64,000 nucleotides of DNA from NCBI GenBank assembly GCA_030248295.1, contig JASANH010000025.1:39617-103616 (forward strand), given 5' to 3'. Both the position numbers and the translations under genes were made by a program. This stretch comes from Mesodorylaimus sp. YZB2_4 (lineage: Eukaryota; Nematoda; Enoplea; Dorylaimida; Dorylaimidae). The notes under the pieces were generated by a model, which was not told where the DNA came from, made no database searches, and saw only the letters and a program-made list of their open reading frames with translations. The first letter of the stretch is position 1, and the number at the start of each line of letters is the position of its first letter. Positions 21,681 through 33,060 of this stretch are shown here, one piece after another.

Positions 21681-21954
21681 TGGTACGCTAAGCGCTCAAT
21701 CGCGACAGCAGGAGCTGTAGCACCATCACCGGCCCTCAAGCAAACTCAAGCAAATCAACCTCATGCTGTATGAGGATCACCTCTGGTAAGTCATAATTGA
21801 GTTCACAGCCATGATCGTCGATAATAAGCTGATATATCCTCCATGTGCATTTCGAGTGTGAAAGAAAAGTTTGAGAAAAATTAAAATCGAAGCAGTAATG
21901 GACTAGTGAGTTTCCTCCGCTGACTGCTCAGAAGAATTCACGACAGAATTATGC

Positions 21955-22200
21955 ATGGACGCTCATACAGATGAGGTAAGCCTTAGAGTACTAACTTTCC
22001 CTTGTCTGTATGTGTGCGTTGATTTATTTCAGATCTGTGCCATACATCGGCTATGCCGCCATTGCGATAAGTGGGTCCCGGCTTCGAAGTTAGGGAGTTC
22101 GCGTTGGAGAATGGTCGGTTTACGTTTTGCTGTCTCGAGACCAGTTTTTGTGCACGTGTCTTTTTTTTATCACGTACGTACACATGGCAACTGAGCAAGA
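21955..22200 (+). CDS. Zinc-ribbon-like exon, probable 5' part of Maverick polymerase or zinc-finger gene
   Basis: After an acceptor (TTTATTTCAG near 22031) the reading ICAIHRLCRHCDKWVPASKL shows a CxxC pair. Similar Cys-rich starts occur at 25122 (QCRLCRKLVPAY) ahead of the polymerase exonuclease domain and at 53841 (YLCSHCKKW). The reading is cut by the CR1-like insertion immediately downstream. It may be a displaced piece of the polymerase N-terminus or a separate Maverick zinc-finger ORF. Confidence 0.4.
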
Positions 22201-22207
22201 TCGACAA

Positions 22208-25097
22208 AACTACCATATTTTTTGATTTGCAAACGTCAACAGTATTTTGGGAAAGATCGATGATGTTCGTGCTGAAATATTGTCTACAAATTACGACTTA
22301 TTTGAAATTATCGAAACGAAAATAGATTTGTCAATTGACAACGAGGAATTATCTCTTGGTAACTATTGCATCTTCAGACGAGACAGAAAGCGTGGTGGCG
22401 GGGGATTATTGTTATCCTCAAAGTCTAACATTCCTGTGGTTCTTCTGGAACACCACTCTCGCTATGGTATCTATAAAGGAGATCTAGAAACGCTGGCCGT
22501 TAAATTTGGACATGGCAATTCGTATGAAATTGTTCTGCTGGTCTATATGCCCCATCGGAGCGCCGAGGCTGTAAATGCATTAACGAGATATATTCAAACC
22601 GCTTTTAAGAATAACCTCCATCGACTAGTCATTTTGGGGGATCTGAACGCGGACCTTCGTACTGCTTCCACAGCACGCCAAGCATTACTACAGCTAATTG
22701 CATCGATTGATGGGATCCAAACGGTGATATCACCTACGCGCGGAACTTCGCTTTTGGACGTCTGTGTGCTTGGCGATCCGCATCGTCATATCGCTACAAC
22801 CGTACTCCCTCCAATTTCTACGTCTGATCACTGCTCCGTATTGGTGCAAATCCATCGATTCTGTCATATACAAAGGAAAAACCCCCACAAAATCTGGTGT
22901 TTACGGCGCGTAGATTGGCAAACCGTCAACACCCAACTATCGAGTACCACTTGCCTCAGCACAGTGCTAGACGCCAATTCAGCGGACGCTGCGTGCGATG
23001 CCTTCATGGGCCACGTCACATCGACTAGTATAAACATCATACCTTGCTGTACCACGTCAGGGATTGCCCAGCACCTGTGGCTTACGCGGGAAATTTTGCA
23101 CCTAATTAAAGAGAGAAATTATGCCTACCGGAAGTGGAAGAGAACAGAAAATGACGCTGACTATTTTTGGTTCTGTAGACTACGACGTCAAGTAAAGAAA
23201 GACGCACGAAAAGCAAAGCGACAAAGTGTAGAAGCTACTCTTGGATGCGCGAAATCTCCAAAAGAATTTTGGGCCGCCTTTCGTCGCTTTGAACCTCAAA
23301 ATCGATCCATACCTCCATTGACTGACAAATTCGAAGTCATCCACTATGCATCGGCACAAAGAGCGGAGTTACTCCGAGAGTCATTCGAGTCAAATTTCAA
23401 TGATCTGCCGTCGACTTTTTACCATTGTCCTCCACCTGATCCTGATGACTACTTTGATCATTCAGTCACACGGTTTTTTGTCAAGAAGCAATTGTTGGCA
23501 CTAAAAGCCGGGGCACCGGGAATAGACAGTCTTACTGCACCTATTTTGCGCAATATTGCCGACACCATCTGCCCTGCGCTAACTACTTTGATCAATCGTT
23601 CACTTCATAAAGAGTCCTATCCATCAGCTTGGAAACCAGCAAAAGTGATCGCAATACCAAAACAAGGTGACCGAAATCAAGCGAAGAATTACCGACCGAT
23701 TTCCTTGTTACCTGTTCTCTCAAAAATTATGGAACGACATGTTTTGCGGCTCCTCCAACCACAGTTGAAATTATCGGATCTGCAGTTTGGATTTCGTCTA
23801 CGTTACTCGACAACAACAGCTGTTATCAACCTCACTCAAACCACCCATGATTGCTTAAATGGTAAGACATATCGCATAGTTGAAGGGGTTGTTTTTTGAC
23901 TTAAGACGAGCCTTCGACAAAGTTCTACATCATCGTTTACTTCAAATTTTGGAATCATATCACAAAATCCCTGTGAAACTTTTGCGATGGCTTAAATCGT
24001 ATTTGAGTGACAGGCAGCAAATTATTTCAATCGATGATTACGCTTCATCCATCTCTCCTGTGAAATCAGGGGTGCCCCAGGGAACCGTACTAGCTCCTTC
24101 ATTATGCACAGCAATGATTGACCCGCTTTTATAAACGCTTTCCCGGATTGCCTGCTTCAAGCTTTCGCTGACGATCTGGCCTTACTGGTACCGTCAACGT
24201 CATTCGCTGATATTTCCGACCGATTGCAAGCTGCCGTCGCATTTGTTGTAGCTGGAATTAAAGATTTAGGCCTCGAATTGAATCCTGAAAAAACCCAGGG
24301 TATTCTTTTCCGACTAGGGCGACTGGCTCCAACGACTCCACGAGTCGCTGTTGATGGGCATAATTTGGTATTTATGGAATCGGTGAAGTATTTGGGCATT
24401 ATTGTGTCATCAGATTTGAAATTTATGGAACAGTGTCACATCGTATCAACTGAAGCCAGCAGAATGATTGGTGCTTTTAGACGTCGATTTGGAAAGCATG
24501 CCAGCTCGACCTTACGAACGATCTATACTCAATGTATTTTACCAGTTCTCGATTATGGATGCTGTGCCTGGGCCCCGACTCAAAGCGGCCTAATCGATGA
24601 CTTAGAAAAATCCCAGAAACTGGCTGTCCAGTCAATAATGAACAGTTAAACTGTGGATTACAAGGAAGCGTTAAAGGCCACGAATCTGATTCCATTGCAG
24701 CAACGCCGAGATAAGTTGAAGCTTGTTCAGTTTCACAAATATTATCATGGACTGGCATTTTACCAAAATCGAGTGTTCATTCATATTCAAGATCGACAAC
24801 GGGCAAGCAGCCGACATGTCCAAAGTCACCATCTTATTTTGCCACTGCCTCGGACAGAAACTTTCAAGCAGAGTTTTTTATACTCCGCAACAGCCCAGTG
24901 GAACCGAATAAACGAAGATATTGCACTAGGTCCCTTTGAAAAGTTTAAAGCGAGTCTTTTTATCAGAGATTAATTAACTCACGCTTTTCATGCCTTCCTC
25001 TTCACGCCTCTGTATGTTCAATGTATAATCCTAGTGTGCGGTGCCCTTGGAGTGCGCTTTAAAGTAATAGCAATAGCAATAGCAGTCGCAATAGTTA
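22208..25097 (+). mobile_element. CR1/Jockey-group LINE, 5'-truncated, with hexameric 3' tail
   Basis: Element body from near the endonuclease start to a tail of AATAGC repeats at 25066-25097. Short tandem repeats instead of poly-A at the 3' end are usual for CR1/L2-type LINEs. It lies between Maverick copy B sequences (integrase side to the left, polymerase exons to the right), so it inserted into that element. The left end starts inside the endonuclease reading, the common result of incomplete reverse transcription. Target duplication was not resolved. Confidence 0.8.
22247..24973 (+). pseudogene. CR1-like ORF2: endonuclease plus reverse transcriptase
   Basis: Endonuclease at 22247-22860: IIETKID, FRRDRKRGGGGLLL, LVILGDLNADLR and STSDHCSV. 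RT at about 23480-24480: LKAGAPGIDSL, KVIAIPKQGDRNQAKNYRPI (18+2 residues), LQFGFRLRYST, FDLRRAFDKVLH, SGVPQGTVLAP and the catalytic FADDLALL. The thumb and C-terminus (ILPVLDYGCCAW, LQQRRDKLKL) are CR1-like. The frame shifts near 23880 and back near 24135, and a TAA lies at 24647-24649; otherwise it is continuous. The breaks destroy function but look recent because little else has decayed. Confidence 0.9.
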
Positions 25098-25121
25098 GAG
25101 CCTAGAGAGGCGCACAAGTGC

Positions 25122-28040
25122 ATGATGACTCAATGCCGGCTATGTCGAAAACTGGTGCCAGCCTATGTCGATCATGCGCATATCATACCAAAATTTAAGG
25201 GCAAAAATATCATACCAGAAAAGCTGAAAGGGCAAAAAAGCAAGCCGGATGAAAAGCCGGTTGTGTCAAAGAAGACAAAGGACGTTGTATTCTACGCTGA
25301 TTTCGAGACCTTCGTCGATGAGAACAAAGGACTCTCGGCTTTTTCTTGCATTCTCACTCATGAGCACGGAGCACCGACTTACTGGTTTTATGGTAGAAAA
25401 ACCGTCGATGAATTCTTGGACAAGCTGCTCTTCTTTGAGCGCACCAACACCCGCTACACGGTGATTTGCCACTATGGCTCAGGTAAGAGCGTACTACTAA
25501 AATCCTCTCCCCTAAAAAGTGAACCATTACTTTTTAGGCTTTGATTGTTACTGTTACCTAAACAAGTTATTTGAAAGAAAATTGTGCCCAAAAACAATTG
25601 CGAAAGGATCGCGATTCATCTCATTTTCCATACTCTCCGAATCAATCCGTTTCATCGATTCGTATTGTTTCATTTCGATCAAGCTGAGGAATTTTCCGGA
25701 AGCATTTGGTATTTCAGAGCTGAAGAAAGGGTGAGACCTAAAAAACTGACTCGAGATTTATTTTCCTCTGAATGCGAATATTTTTATTTCAGTCATTTCC
25801 CTTTCGCAGTCCTTCACCCTGACCATCTCGAAGATGCCATACCGTTTCCCTCGAAAGAAAAATTTGGCTACAGTAACATGCTTTGCGATGAGAAAAAGGC
25901 TTTTCTCAAGTGGTTCGAGGCCTCAGTGCAATAATTCCGCTCGAAACCGTACGTAATTGTCCAAGAACTCGAGGCTTATAACAGATCTGACGTGGAAGTG
26001 AGTATTTGTCTTTTTTCCCTTTCACTTTCTCACATATTTATGAGGCATTCTACTTTAGCTTCTGCGCGCGGGAATTCAAAAATTCAGATCAGGCTACGTG
26101 CGACTTTTGGTAATAGGGGCGCTTTCTAACTAGCAAGTTACCGCTTTCTTTTCAATGATCATCATTCTTACTAGGGCATCGATCTGATGCTTCACGCGAT
26201 CACCCTAGTTTCAGCCACATTTATGGCCTGGCGAAAAAATTTTATGGCCAAAAGTTCTGTCTGTGTCTGCGGCGATAGCGGCTTTCCGAGGATGAGGGCT
26301 AGTCGTATGGCCGCTGTCTGGCTAACCTACTGCTCAAAGATCGAGGGAATACGCCTGGAAGGGTTTCACACTGGTGTCGAGAGACGACACGACAGCCATA
26401 GACCAGACGCAATCTCTTTCGGCGAAAGCCCTAAGAAAGCTTACAAGGTTCGAAACAAGGGTCAAGACACTATCTGGTTTTTCATGGGTGAGTAAATTGA
26501 AACCTAGAACAGGAAGTTTCTCTTTTATGAGTATCTTTTAGGCTGTAAGTGGCACGACTGTAGGCAATGCTGTAAGGATCGGGGAGAAATTGTTGGCGGC
26601 CAAAGTATAGGGCAATGATTAGAAGCCACAAAACGGATGAAAGCATATTATACCAAAAAATACCCGAACGTGAACTTGGTTATCGAATGGGTGAGTTAAG
26701 AATGCTTTCACAGTTTTTATAGAAACCTCCCCTCGCCTGCGTAATTTACGATAGAACTGTTGCAGGAACATACTTTCAAAGAAAGATTGCAAACTTCGGC
26801 GCTTTTGCGCAGCATCAATAGTGGAATGGGAGGGCTGAACCCGTGCATAAAGATACCAGACAGGTAACTGATTTTGTGCGCGAAAAGTTCCTCTGGATCA
26901 ACTAAACTTTGTTTACAGCTACAAGGGAGGTCGAGTAAAAAACTTCTGCTGTATGGCAAAGACAGGAAATGGAATGAAAATTTACGTTCTGGACTCCTGC
27001 AGTTTCAGCGGGACGTGGGCGAAACTGGTCCTTGTAGCCAGGACCATCTAATTATGCCCTCTTTTGCAGTCTTTACCCGGCAATGATGTTTACGGAACCA
27101 TTCTTGACAAAGCCGCCTCGAATCATCCGAGGGGCTGATAAAGCATATAGCAACATTCGAAGATATCAGGGCATGTTCCTGGCCTGTGTGCTTCCACCAA
27201 AGGTCAGACAGTCTTTAATATACGTTCTACGACAAGTAGCTTACTGATACTGGGTTAGGAATTGTTCTTACCCATTCTTCCTGCCAATATTAATAATCGG
27301 TAAGAACAACTCATCTTGTCAAAGAAAATTTTTATGAATGCAAGTAAACTAATTCAGACTCCTCTTTTGCCTTTGCCGGACATGTGGCGAGACACAGGCA
27401 GCCAATTGGTCCTGTGACGATGAGCAGAGGAGTATCACGGTCACGTGGACGAGCGACAAGTTATTGTTCGCCGTGGACCATGGGTGAGTGTGTGTACAGA
27501 ACCTGCCCCTCCTAATCTGGTCAAGTAAAACTCACCGATTTCAGTTATCAAATCAAGGAGATATTCGAGATTTGGTCATACGAGGAGGCCGAAACCCTTC
27601 TATTCAAAGACTTTGTGAAGATTTGCGTGAAAGAAAAAGCCGAAGCATCAGGCTGGCCTGAATGGTGTAAGAGCAGTGAGGTAAAGGCGTCTTTTCTCGA
27701 GGCGTACAAGACGAACTATGGAATCGAACTGGACGGGGAAAAGATTACGAATAATCCAGCCATGCGCACCATGGCGAAATGGCTCATGAACTCATTGTCA
27801 GGTAAAATTTGAAAAATGTATCTGGACCTATGTTCGAACTAAATCAGCTTTTAACGATTCATTTAGGACGATTCGGTATGCGTGAATACAGGACGTCAAC
27901 CAAATACGTCACAGATTTTCATGCTCTCAAAAAAATGTTGACGAGTCCTAACCTGAGCGTTGAGGACGGGCACGTTATTAACGAAGACATGGCGATGGTC
28001 CGTTACAAAGAGAGCAAAGAAGATGGACCCAATTTTTAAC
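25122..28040 (+). pseudogene. Maverick protein-primed DNA polymerase B, N-terminal and central exons
   Basis: Replicative polymerase of Maverick/Polinton elements. At least ten exons with GT-AG introns of 50-80 bp: exon 1 ends 25482, then 25538-25730, 25793-25997, 26059-26109, 26175-26487, 26542-26690 and so on to 28040. Motifs: FYADFETF (ExoI Asp/Glu), SIRFIDSYCF and FGISELKKG (ExoII region), AYNRSDVE (ExoIII), WFFMGCKWHDC, then palm entry YKGGRV and KIYVLDS (motif A, eroded), LFLPILPANI, NNPAMRTMAKWLMNSLSGKF-type motif B, and VINEDMAMVRYK. Stops at 25932-25934 and 26616-26618 and small shifts show it is dead. The C-terminus lies beyond a transposon at 29760-30481. Confidence 0.85.
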
Positions 28041-28133
28041 CTTTCACTTGCGGTGCAACGCCCCCTAACTCCTTGAAAACCTGAAATTTCGGCTTCAAGC
28101 CGTGGTGAAACTTGCTTTTGTCTCTAGGTAAAT

Positions 28134-29460
28134 ATGGGTTTATGGTATGCCAACAAAAAGGTGAATTCCAAAACCGGACCAAGTGTTTTGAATCAGTTGG
28201 GTCTCGATCCATTCACGCAAAATCCACTAGATTTCATGCATCAGGCATATGAGGGACATTTTCAGCGAGTTCTATCTGCTATTTTTGGTGAGCGCCATAT
28301 TTTGTTTTTGCTGTATGTCTGGGAAGAATTTCATTTTTCTAGGGTCTGGTCATGCATGGCCCCTCGGAAGAGGCATTTTAATGCAGCAAGTCGATGAGAC
28401 CCTGACAACTATTCGTTTTCCAGCTAATTATCAACGGACCATTCCATCATTAAATGATCTTTGCAGTTTCAAGGCGAGTGAATTAAAGAACTTGCCTCCT
28501 TATGGGATATTTTCGAGCGCTTTTACTCATTTCAACGCTTTGGCTTAAACAAGACCAGAAGCTGCTAACTTTGTCAATTGGTTATTTTTATACCACGAAA
28601 TTTCATCTGCTTTAAATTCTGATCAAATCAATTTTGATTTTATGCCGTTTATCGATGAGCTTATTTCTGTTTGGCATTAACTTCTGCCTTTGTTTCTTGG
28701 TGAGTTGGGTCTGACTTTTAATGCCCATTGTACTCGGCAGTAAGTCTATTATGCTAGGTTGTTAGGTCCTCTGCATAATTACTCGATTTTTTCCTTTGAA
28801 AGTTGAAACGGAGTTTTCAGTAAGCTCGTGACTGGCGCCCATGGAACTGTTCAGCATGTAGTTCGTAGATTTATGCACGAGAAATTAATTGCTTCTCGGC
28901 GAACTGCAGCGAAAATAAATCTAAATTTGAACGGCCTGCCTCTTAGAGGTCAGGATTTTTATTCGCCAGTTGAAAAGTTGGGGGCTGTTAAATTATTTGA
29001 GATCCCGAAAACTGTTGAGTTGACTGATGACGAATTTGAGTGCATACAGCTCTCTTTTTCTGGCATATCAAAAATTGATGTTCTTTCTGTTTCCATGTCA
29101 AAAATAGGACCGATTCTTGTAAAAAGCGAGCACAGTGAGCGTAAAAGCAAGTCATGTACAGGAAGCATGTTGCGAAGTTTTTTGATGGTGGGCGCACGTT
29201 GTTTGCTATCATTGGACGTATTGTCGTGATTAATGGTTTTGCTTATGCTATTTGTCGCGAGCTTACAATAGTGTGCCATCTTAGTGATAGTATTAAAAAA
29301 CCAGCAAGTAGTCTTTTGTGTAATCTTTGGCCCATATTTGAAGACGGATTTGAAGAAAGTACAATAGAAAGCCATATGGCAACCATTTTTTTGTTGTTGA
29401 GGATTTTTTGTGCCATCGGAATCGCTGCAGTCTCGATGTATTTTGGTTTATGCGCATGAC
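28134..29460 (+). pseudogene. En/Spm (CACTA)-like transposase-associated fragment, copy 1
   Basis: LDPFTQNPLDFMHQAYEGHF is the D-x-M-H-x-x-x-E-G block of CACTA-type transposases. After a gap come FKASELKNLPPYGIF, then LLGPLHNYSIFSFES, NGVFSKLVTGAHGTVQHV and VRRFMHEKLI, matching the K-A-S-E-W and G-P-x-x-x-Y-S-x-F-x-F-E-x-x-N-G blocks further along the same family. Stops and shifts occur throughout (for example a TGA inside the FES-NG block). It interrupts the Maverick polymerase between motif B and motif C. A 99% identical inverted copy of its middle part lies at 32042-33060. Confidence 0.7.
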
Positions 29461-29759
29461 AAAGTGATTTTTGCTGAAGAGCTGATGGTGTATGAGCATA
29501 ATTAGAACGCAGTTTTGTTTCTGCGAGAAGTTTCATAAAACCTTTTGTTTTTGCCCTTCATGATGAATGTGCTTCTTGCCCAGTTCTTATTAAACTCTTG
29601 ACAATCACATCAATCATTTATTTATGGGGTGTATGCCACGTGGTAAGATCTGCCCAAGATCTTGATAAGACAGGCATATTGTCAAGATCTTCGTAAGAGG
29701 CAAAACCAAACTTGGCACGACTTCACAAGAAAGCCCTGAAAATGACTTGACATGACAAG

Positions 29760-30481
29760 AAGTTTTCCAGATGGGGAGTGCGGGAAGCTATGACCGAATA
29801 GCCCTGTTCCACGCGCTAAAGGCTGCCCACGAGTCTGGTACTGATATTGTACTGTGATATGGACAGGTAATACCGGCGAGTTTGGGTAGAAGAAAATCAT
29901 CGTTTGCATCAAAAACTTTTGTTCCAGCGTAATCGCGGCATTCCCCGAAGACAGGTCTATGCCGTTCCTAACTATAAACATGCTCGGCCAAGTAAGACAT
30001 GCGAACTCTACTGTTTTAGGGTCTGACTAAAGTGACCTGATCTCATTTATTTGCAGCTAACAAACGAGACGATCGAAAAGTTTGGTCGGGCGCATATATT
30101 GACCAGTTGTGGTGCACAGGAACATGTGGCCTTATACAATCAGCCTATGCCTCATTTTATTTCAAAGTTTTTTTATACATGACGCCGAATCTCATGCCTT
30201 CCGTGTAGCAAAGCTGGACGGCAGCACGGGCGTCATTTTCAAACAGAAAGGGTTCCGTTTGAACAGCCAGATCGTGGATATTCTCACGCCACCCGTGCTC
30301 ATTTCCTGATTCGGGGCGAATATGAGGAAAAGATCACCATCCAACATCGCAATTAAATCATTCGAAATGAGAGGGCCGCCACGATGAAGCAGCGATCGGT
30401 GACAAAAACGTTCCGCTTCCTCAATGATAAACGATACATTGACTGGGCCACGTCCATTTTGTACCCGTACGGCTATGACTA
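29760..30481 (+). pseudogene. Maverick DNA polymerase B, C-terminal exons
   Basis: Continues the polymerase after the CACTA-like insertion. Near 29780-29855, SYDRIALFHALKAAHESGTD leads, with a one-base shift, into VLILYCDMDS, the palm motif C (usually YxDTDS; the Thr is Met here), followed by a GTAATA donor. Near 30180-30310, SHAFRVAKLDGSTGVIFKQK and GFRLN match the K-x-K-G-F-x-L thumb region. The end, KTFRFLNDKRYIDW...PYGYD at 30400-30481, matches the K-x-Y-x-x-x-x-x-K-R...PYG terminus of Polinton polymerases. Several frame breaks are present. Confidence 0.75.
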
Positions 30482-31900
30482 AATTTTATTTTTAGAAAAC
30501 TTTATAGGTTTGATCTTACGACTGAGGGTACGTAGTGTTACATTTTTCTAGGTTCGTGCTGTATTTGCTACTAAAACCAAAGCTAGAGTCAGGCCTCACC
30601 CAATATGAGTATAGAAGTTCAGGGAGGCTAGTCTGAAATGAATGGCGAGACTGCAGCGATTGCAATGGCAAAAAAATCAGAAACTTGCTTACTTTAGGGT
30701 CCAGAGCAATTTTAAAAATACAGAAATGACCGCAACATTTCAAGGAATCTGAATCTTTCTTCTAAAATTGGCTCAGCTATAACCGTTCATGGGATATTTG
30801 AAAAAAGCCGTTCGCGACTAGCAGTGATCAGGCGCATAATCGATTATGGGTGAATTGTAAAAGCCAAGTCTCCCTCTTTTTTTATTGAAATAGTAGCCTA
30901 GGGTCAGTACATTAGAAAACAACCCGAATTTCCGCACTACGGACAACAGTTATTGTGCACATGGCCGATAACTGCGCCCCATTTCGGCAATTTTAGCTAA
31001 TCATGGTCGATAATCCTGCCTGGTAATTACTCGCGCCAATCAGTGATAGCCTATCTTTTAGCCCTTAAAAAAAGCTTTTAAATGGTTTCACCTCCGTTAG
31101 AATTCGTTGATTTTTGCCCGAGATATTGAACGAAAACCAAAATTCGACTAAAGCGCGGGGAATTCAAATTTGCGACTTTTGCTACTTTTTGTGAAAAGGC
31201 CTGTTTTTAGAACGATTTCGCTCGTGTAGGCTTCCAGATGCTCAGTAAAGACACAAGATTGATAATTATAAGCATTTGCCCACATGGAATATATACCTAC
31301 GTGTTATAAGATGGGAACTTCGGGGCCCCGGAGTTCACTGAGACCCCCCTCTTTAACCCGGATGAATGTATTTACATACACAAGACCGGAATGGTAACAG
31401 ACTGTGAAAGCACAAGCACATTCTGTCGGAAAGATTACGGAAACCGGTAGTGGTGATGGTTTGTAAAAATTACTCGCAATATCGCTGCGGAGGTGGACGT
31501 TCTGTAATCCTACACGCTTATGCTTGACGCGCTTGATCACATCCTCGATCACAGCGATTACAATCTTCAGATCTTGCGGTACCTACAGTACATGTGCACA
31601 GACTTCAGTACAAATATGAAGGCATTTGTGACCATACCGCTTCGAAAATGGGGACATATGTCCGCGCAGAAAACTCATTGGTGGCTGGGTTGCGTATATA
31701 GGCAACAGAAATATGCCAGCTGATCCTTTTTTTCGTACCTGTATGCAGAAGCAAACATTAACTCAAATGGCTTTTGTCTGATTCCTTGAAACGTTGCAGT
31801 CATTTCTGTATTTTTTAATTTGCTCTAGACCCTGAAGTAACCAAAATATGATTTTTTGACCAAAAGCGATCACTTTTCACCTTTAAAGTGCTATATTTTC
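30482..31900. other. No gene recognised
   Basis: About 1.4 kb between the polymerase end and the inverted CACTA-like copy. ORFs are short; the minus reading at 31304-31552 and the plus reading at 31520-31723 overlap head to head but show no known motif. One could be the remaining Maverick terminus; no TIR was identified. Confidence 0.4.
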
Positions 31901-31913
31901 ATTTATAGGCACA

Positions 31914-33060
31914 TTAGGAAAATTTCACTTCGGCAAAGACAATAAGTTTTGTTAGTGCTTTCGATAGAGCAAATAAAAAAAAGGGGTCAAAAAAGTTGAC
32001 TGGCCAAGTACATTTCATATGGGTCGTGTCTCTCAGAAACCCCCTCTTCGACAACAATACGCCCAATGATAGCAAACAACGTGCGCCCACCATCAAAAAA
32101 CTTCGCAACATGCTTCCTGTACATGACTTGCTTTTACGCTCACTGTGCTCGCTTTTTACAAGAATCGGTCCTATTTTTGACATGGAAACAGAAAGAACAT
32201 CAATTTTTGATATGCCAGAAAAAGAGAGCTGTATGCACTCAAATTCGTCATCAGTCAACTCAACAGTTTTCGGGATCTCAAATAATTTAACAGCCCCCAA
32301 CTTTTCAACTGGCGAATAAAAATCCTGACCTCTAAGAGGCAGGCCGTTCAAATTTAGATTTATTTTCGCTGTAGTTCGCCGAGAAGCAATTAATTTCTCG
32401 TGCATAAATCTACGAAGTACATGCTGAACAGTTCCATGGGCGCCAGTCACGAGCTTACTGAAAACTCCGTTACAACTTTCAAAAGAAAAAATCGAGTAAT
32501 TATGCACAGGACCTAACAACCTAGCATAATGGACTAACAAGGGAACATCGCCAGCCGTTTAATCGAATTTTGGAAAACCAAAAATTGTAATATGTTCCTG
32601 GGTGCAAAAGAAAGCTCTATGCAAAATATTAGAGGCGTCTGGCCAACTGGTCAGTTATGGTCCGCGCGAAGAGTACAGTGAAATTTTCAAGTTCTGCTGG
32701 ATATTTCGGGGCTTTTCAGCAAAAAACCCCAAACCTGAGTGTTGGAAGCTTAAACTCGAAACTCTGAAGACAAAAATCCAGTTTGGAAAGAACTTTGCGT
32801 GTTTTTCTTAACGCTCGACTTCGTTAACACACAAAAATTCGGGACTTTAGACGTTGACCACCGCTGACCAGTTGGCCAGACGCCTCTAATATTTTGCACA
32901 TAGCTTTCTTTTGCACCCAGGAACATATTACAATTTTTGGTTCCTCAAAGTTCGACTAAACGGTTGGCGATGTTCCCTTGCAAGTGACGAGTACCATGGG
33001 CATTTAAAGTCAGACCCAACTTAATAAGAAACAAAGGCAGAAGTTGATGCCAAACAGAAC
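31914..33060 (-). pseudogene. En/Spm (CACTA)-like fragment, copy 2 (inverted), split by a MITE
   Basis: Minus-strand copy of 28668-29225. The aligned blocks (from GTGACTGGCGCC to GGGCGTATTGT in minus orientation) differ at only three places in about 395 bases. It retains Cys where copy 1 has a stop in the FES-C-NG block, so it is the better copy there. Sequences diverge after the GARCLLSL block. A 443-bp MITE at 32538-32980 sits in the middle; the flanks on either side of it match the uninterrupted copy 1, giving an empty-site comparison. Confidence 0.8.
32538..32980. mobile_element. Foldback MITE with about 115-bp terminal inverted repeats
   Basis: The ends read CAAGGGAACATCGCC...GGCGATGTTCCCTTG. 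The arms stay alike for roughly 115 bp through AAAATTGTAATATGTTCC, GCAAAAGAAAGC and ATATTAGAGGCGTCTGGCC. The centre is unrelated and non-coding. It interrupts the inverted CACTA-like copy. Comparison with the uninterrupted copy at 28740 suggests a 3-bp target duplication, but alignment is ambiguous. A partial relative lies at 57352-57470. Confidence 0.85.

Noticed and set aside
28959-29375. Minus-strand ORFs opposite the CACTA-like readings
   Set aside because: Shadow frames; the plus strand carries the conserved motifs, and the same shadows recur at 31996-32319.
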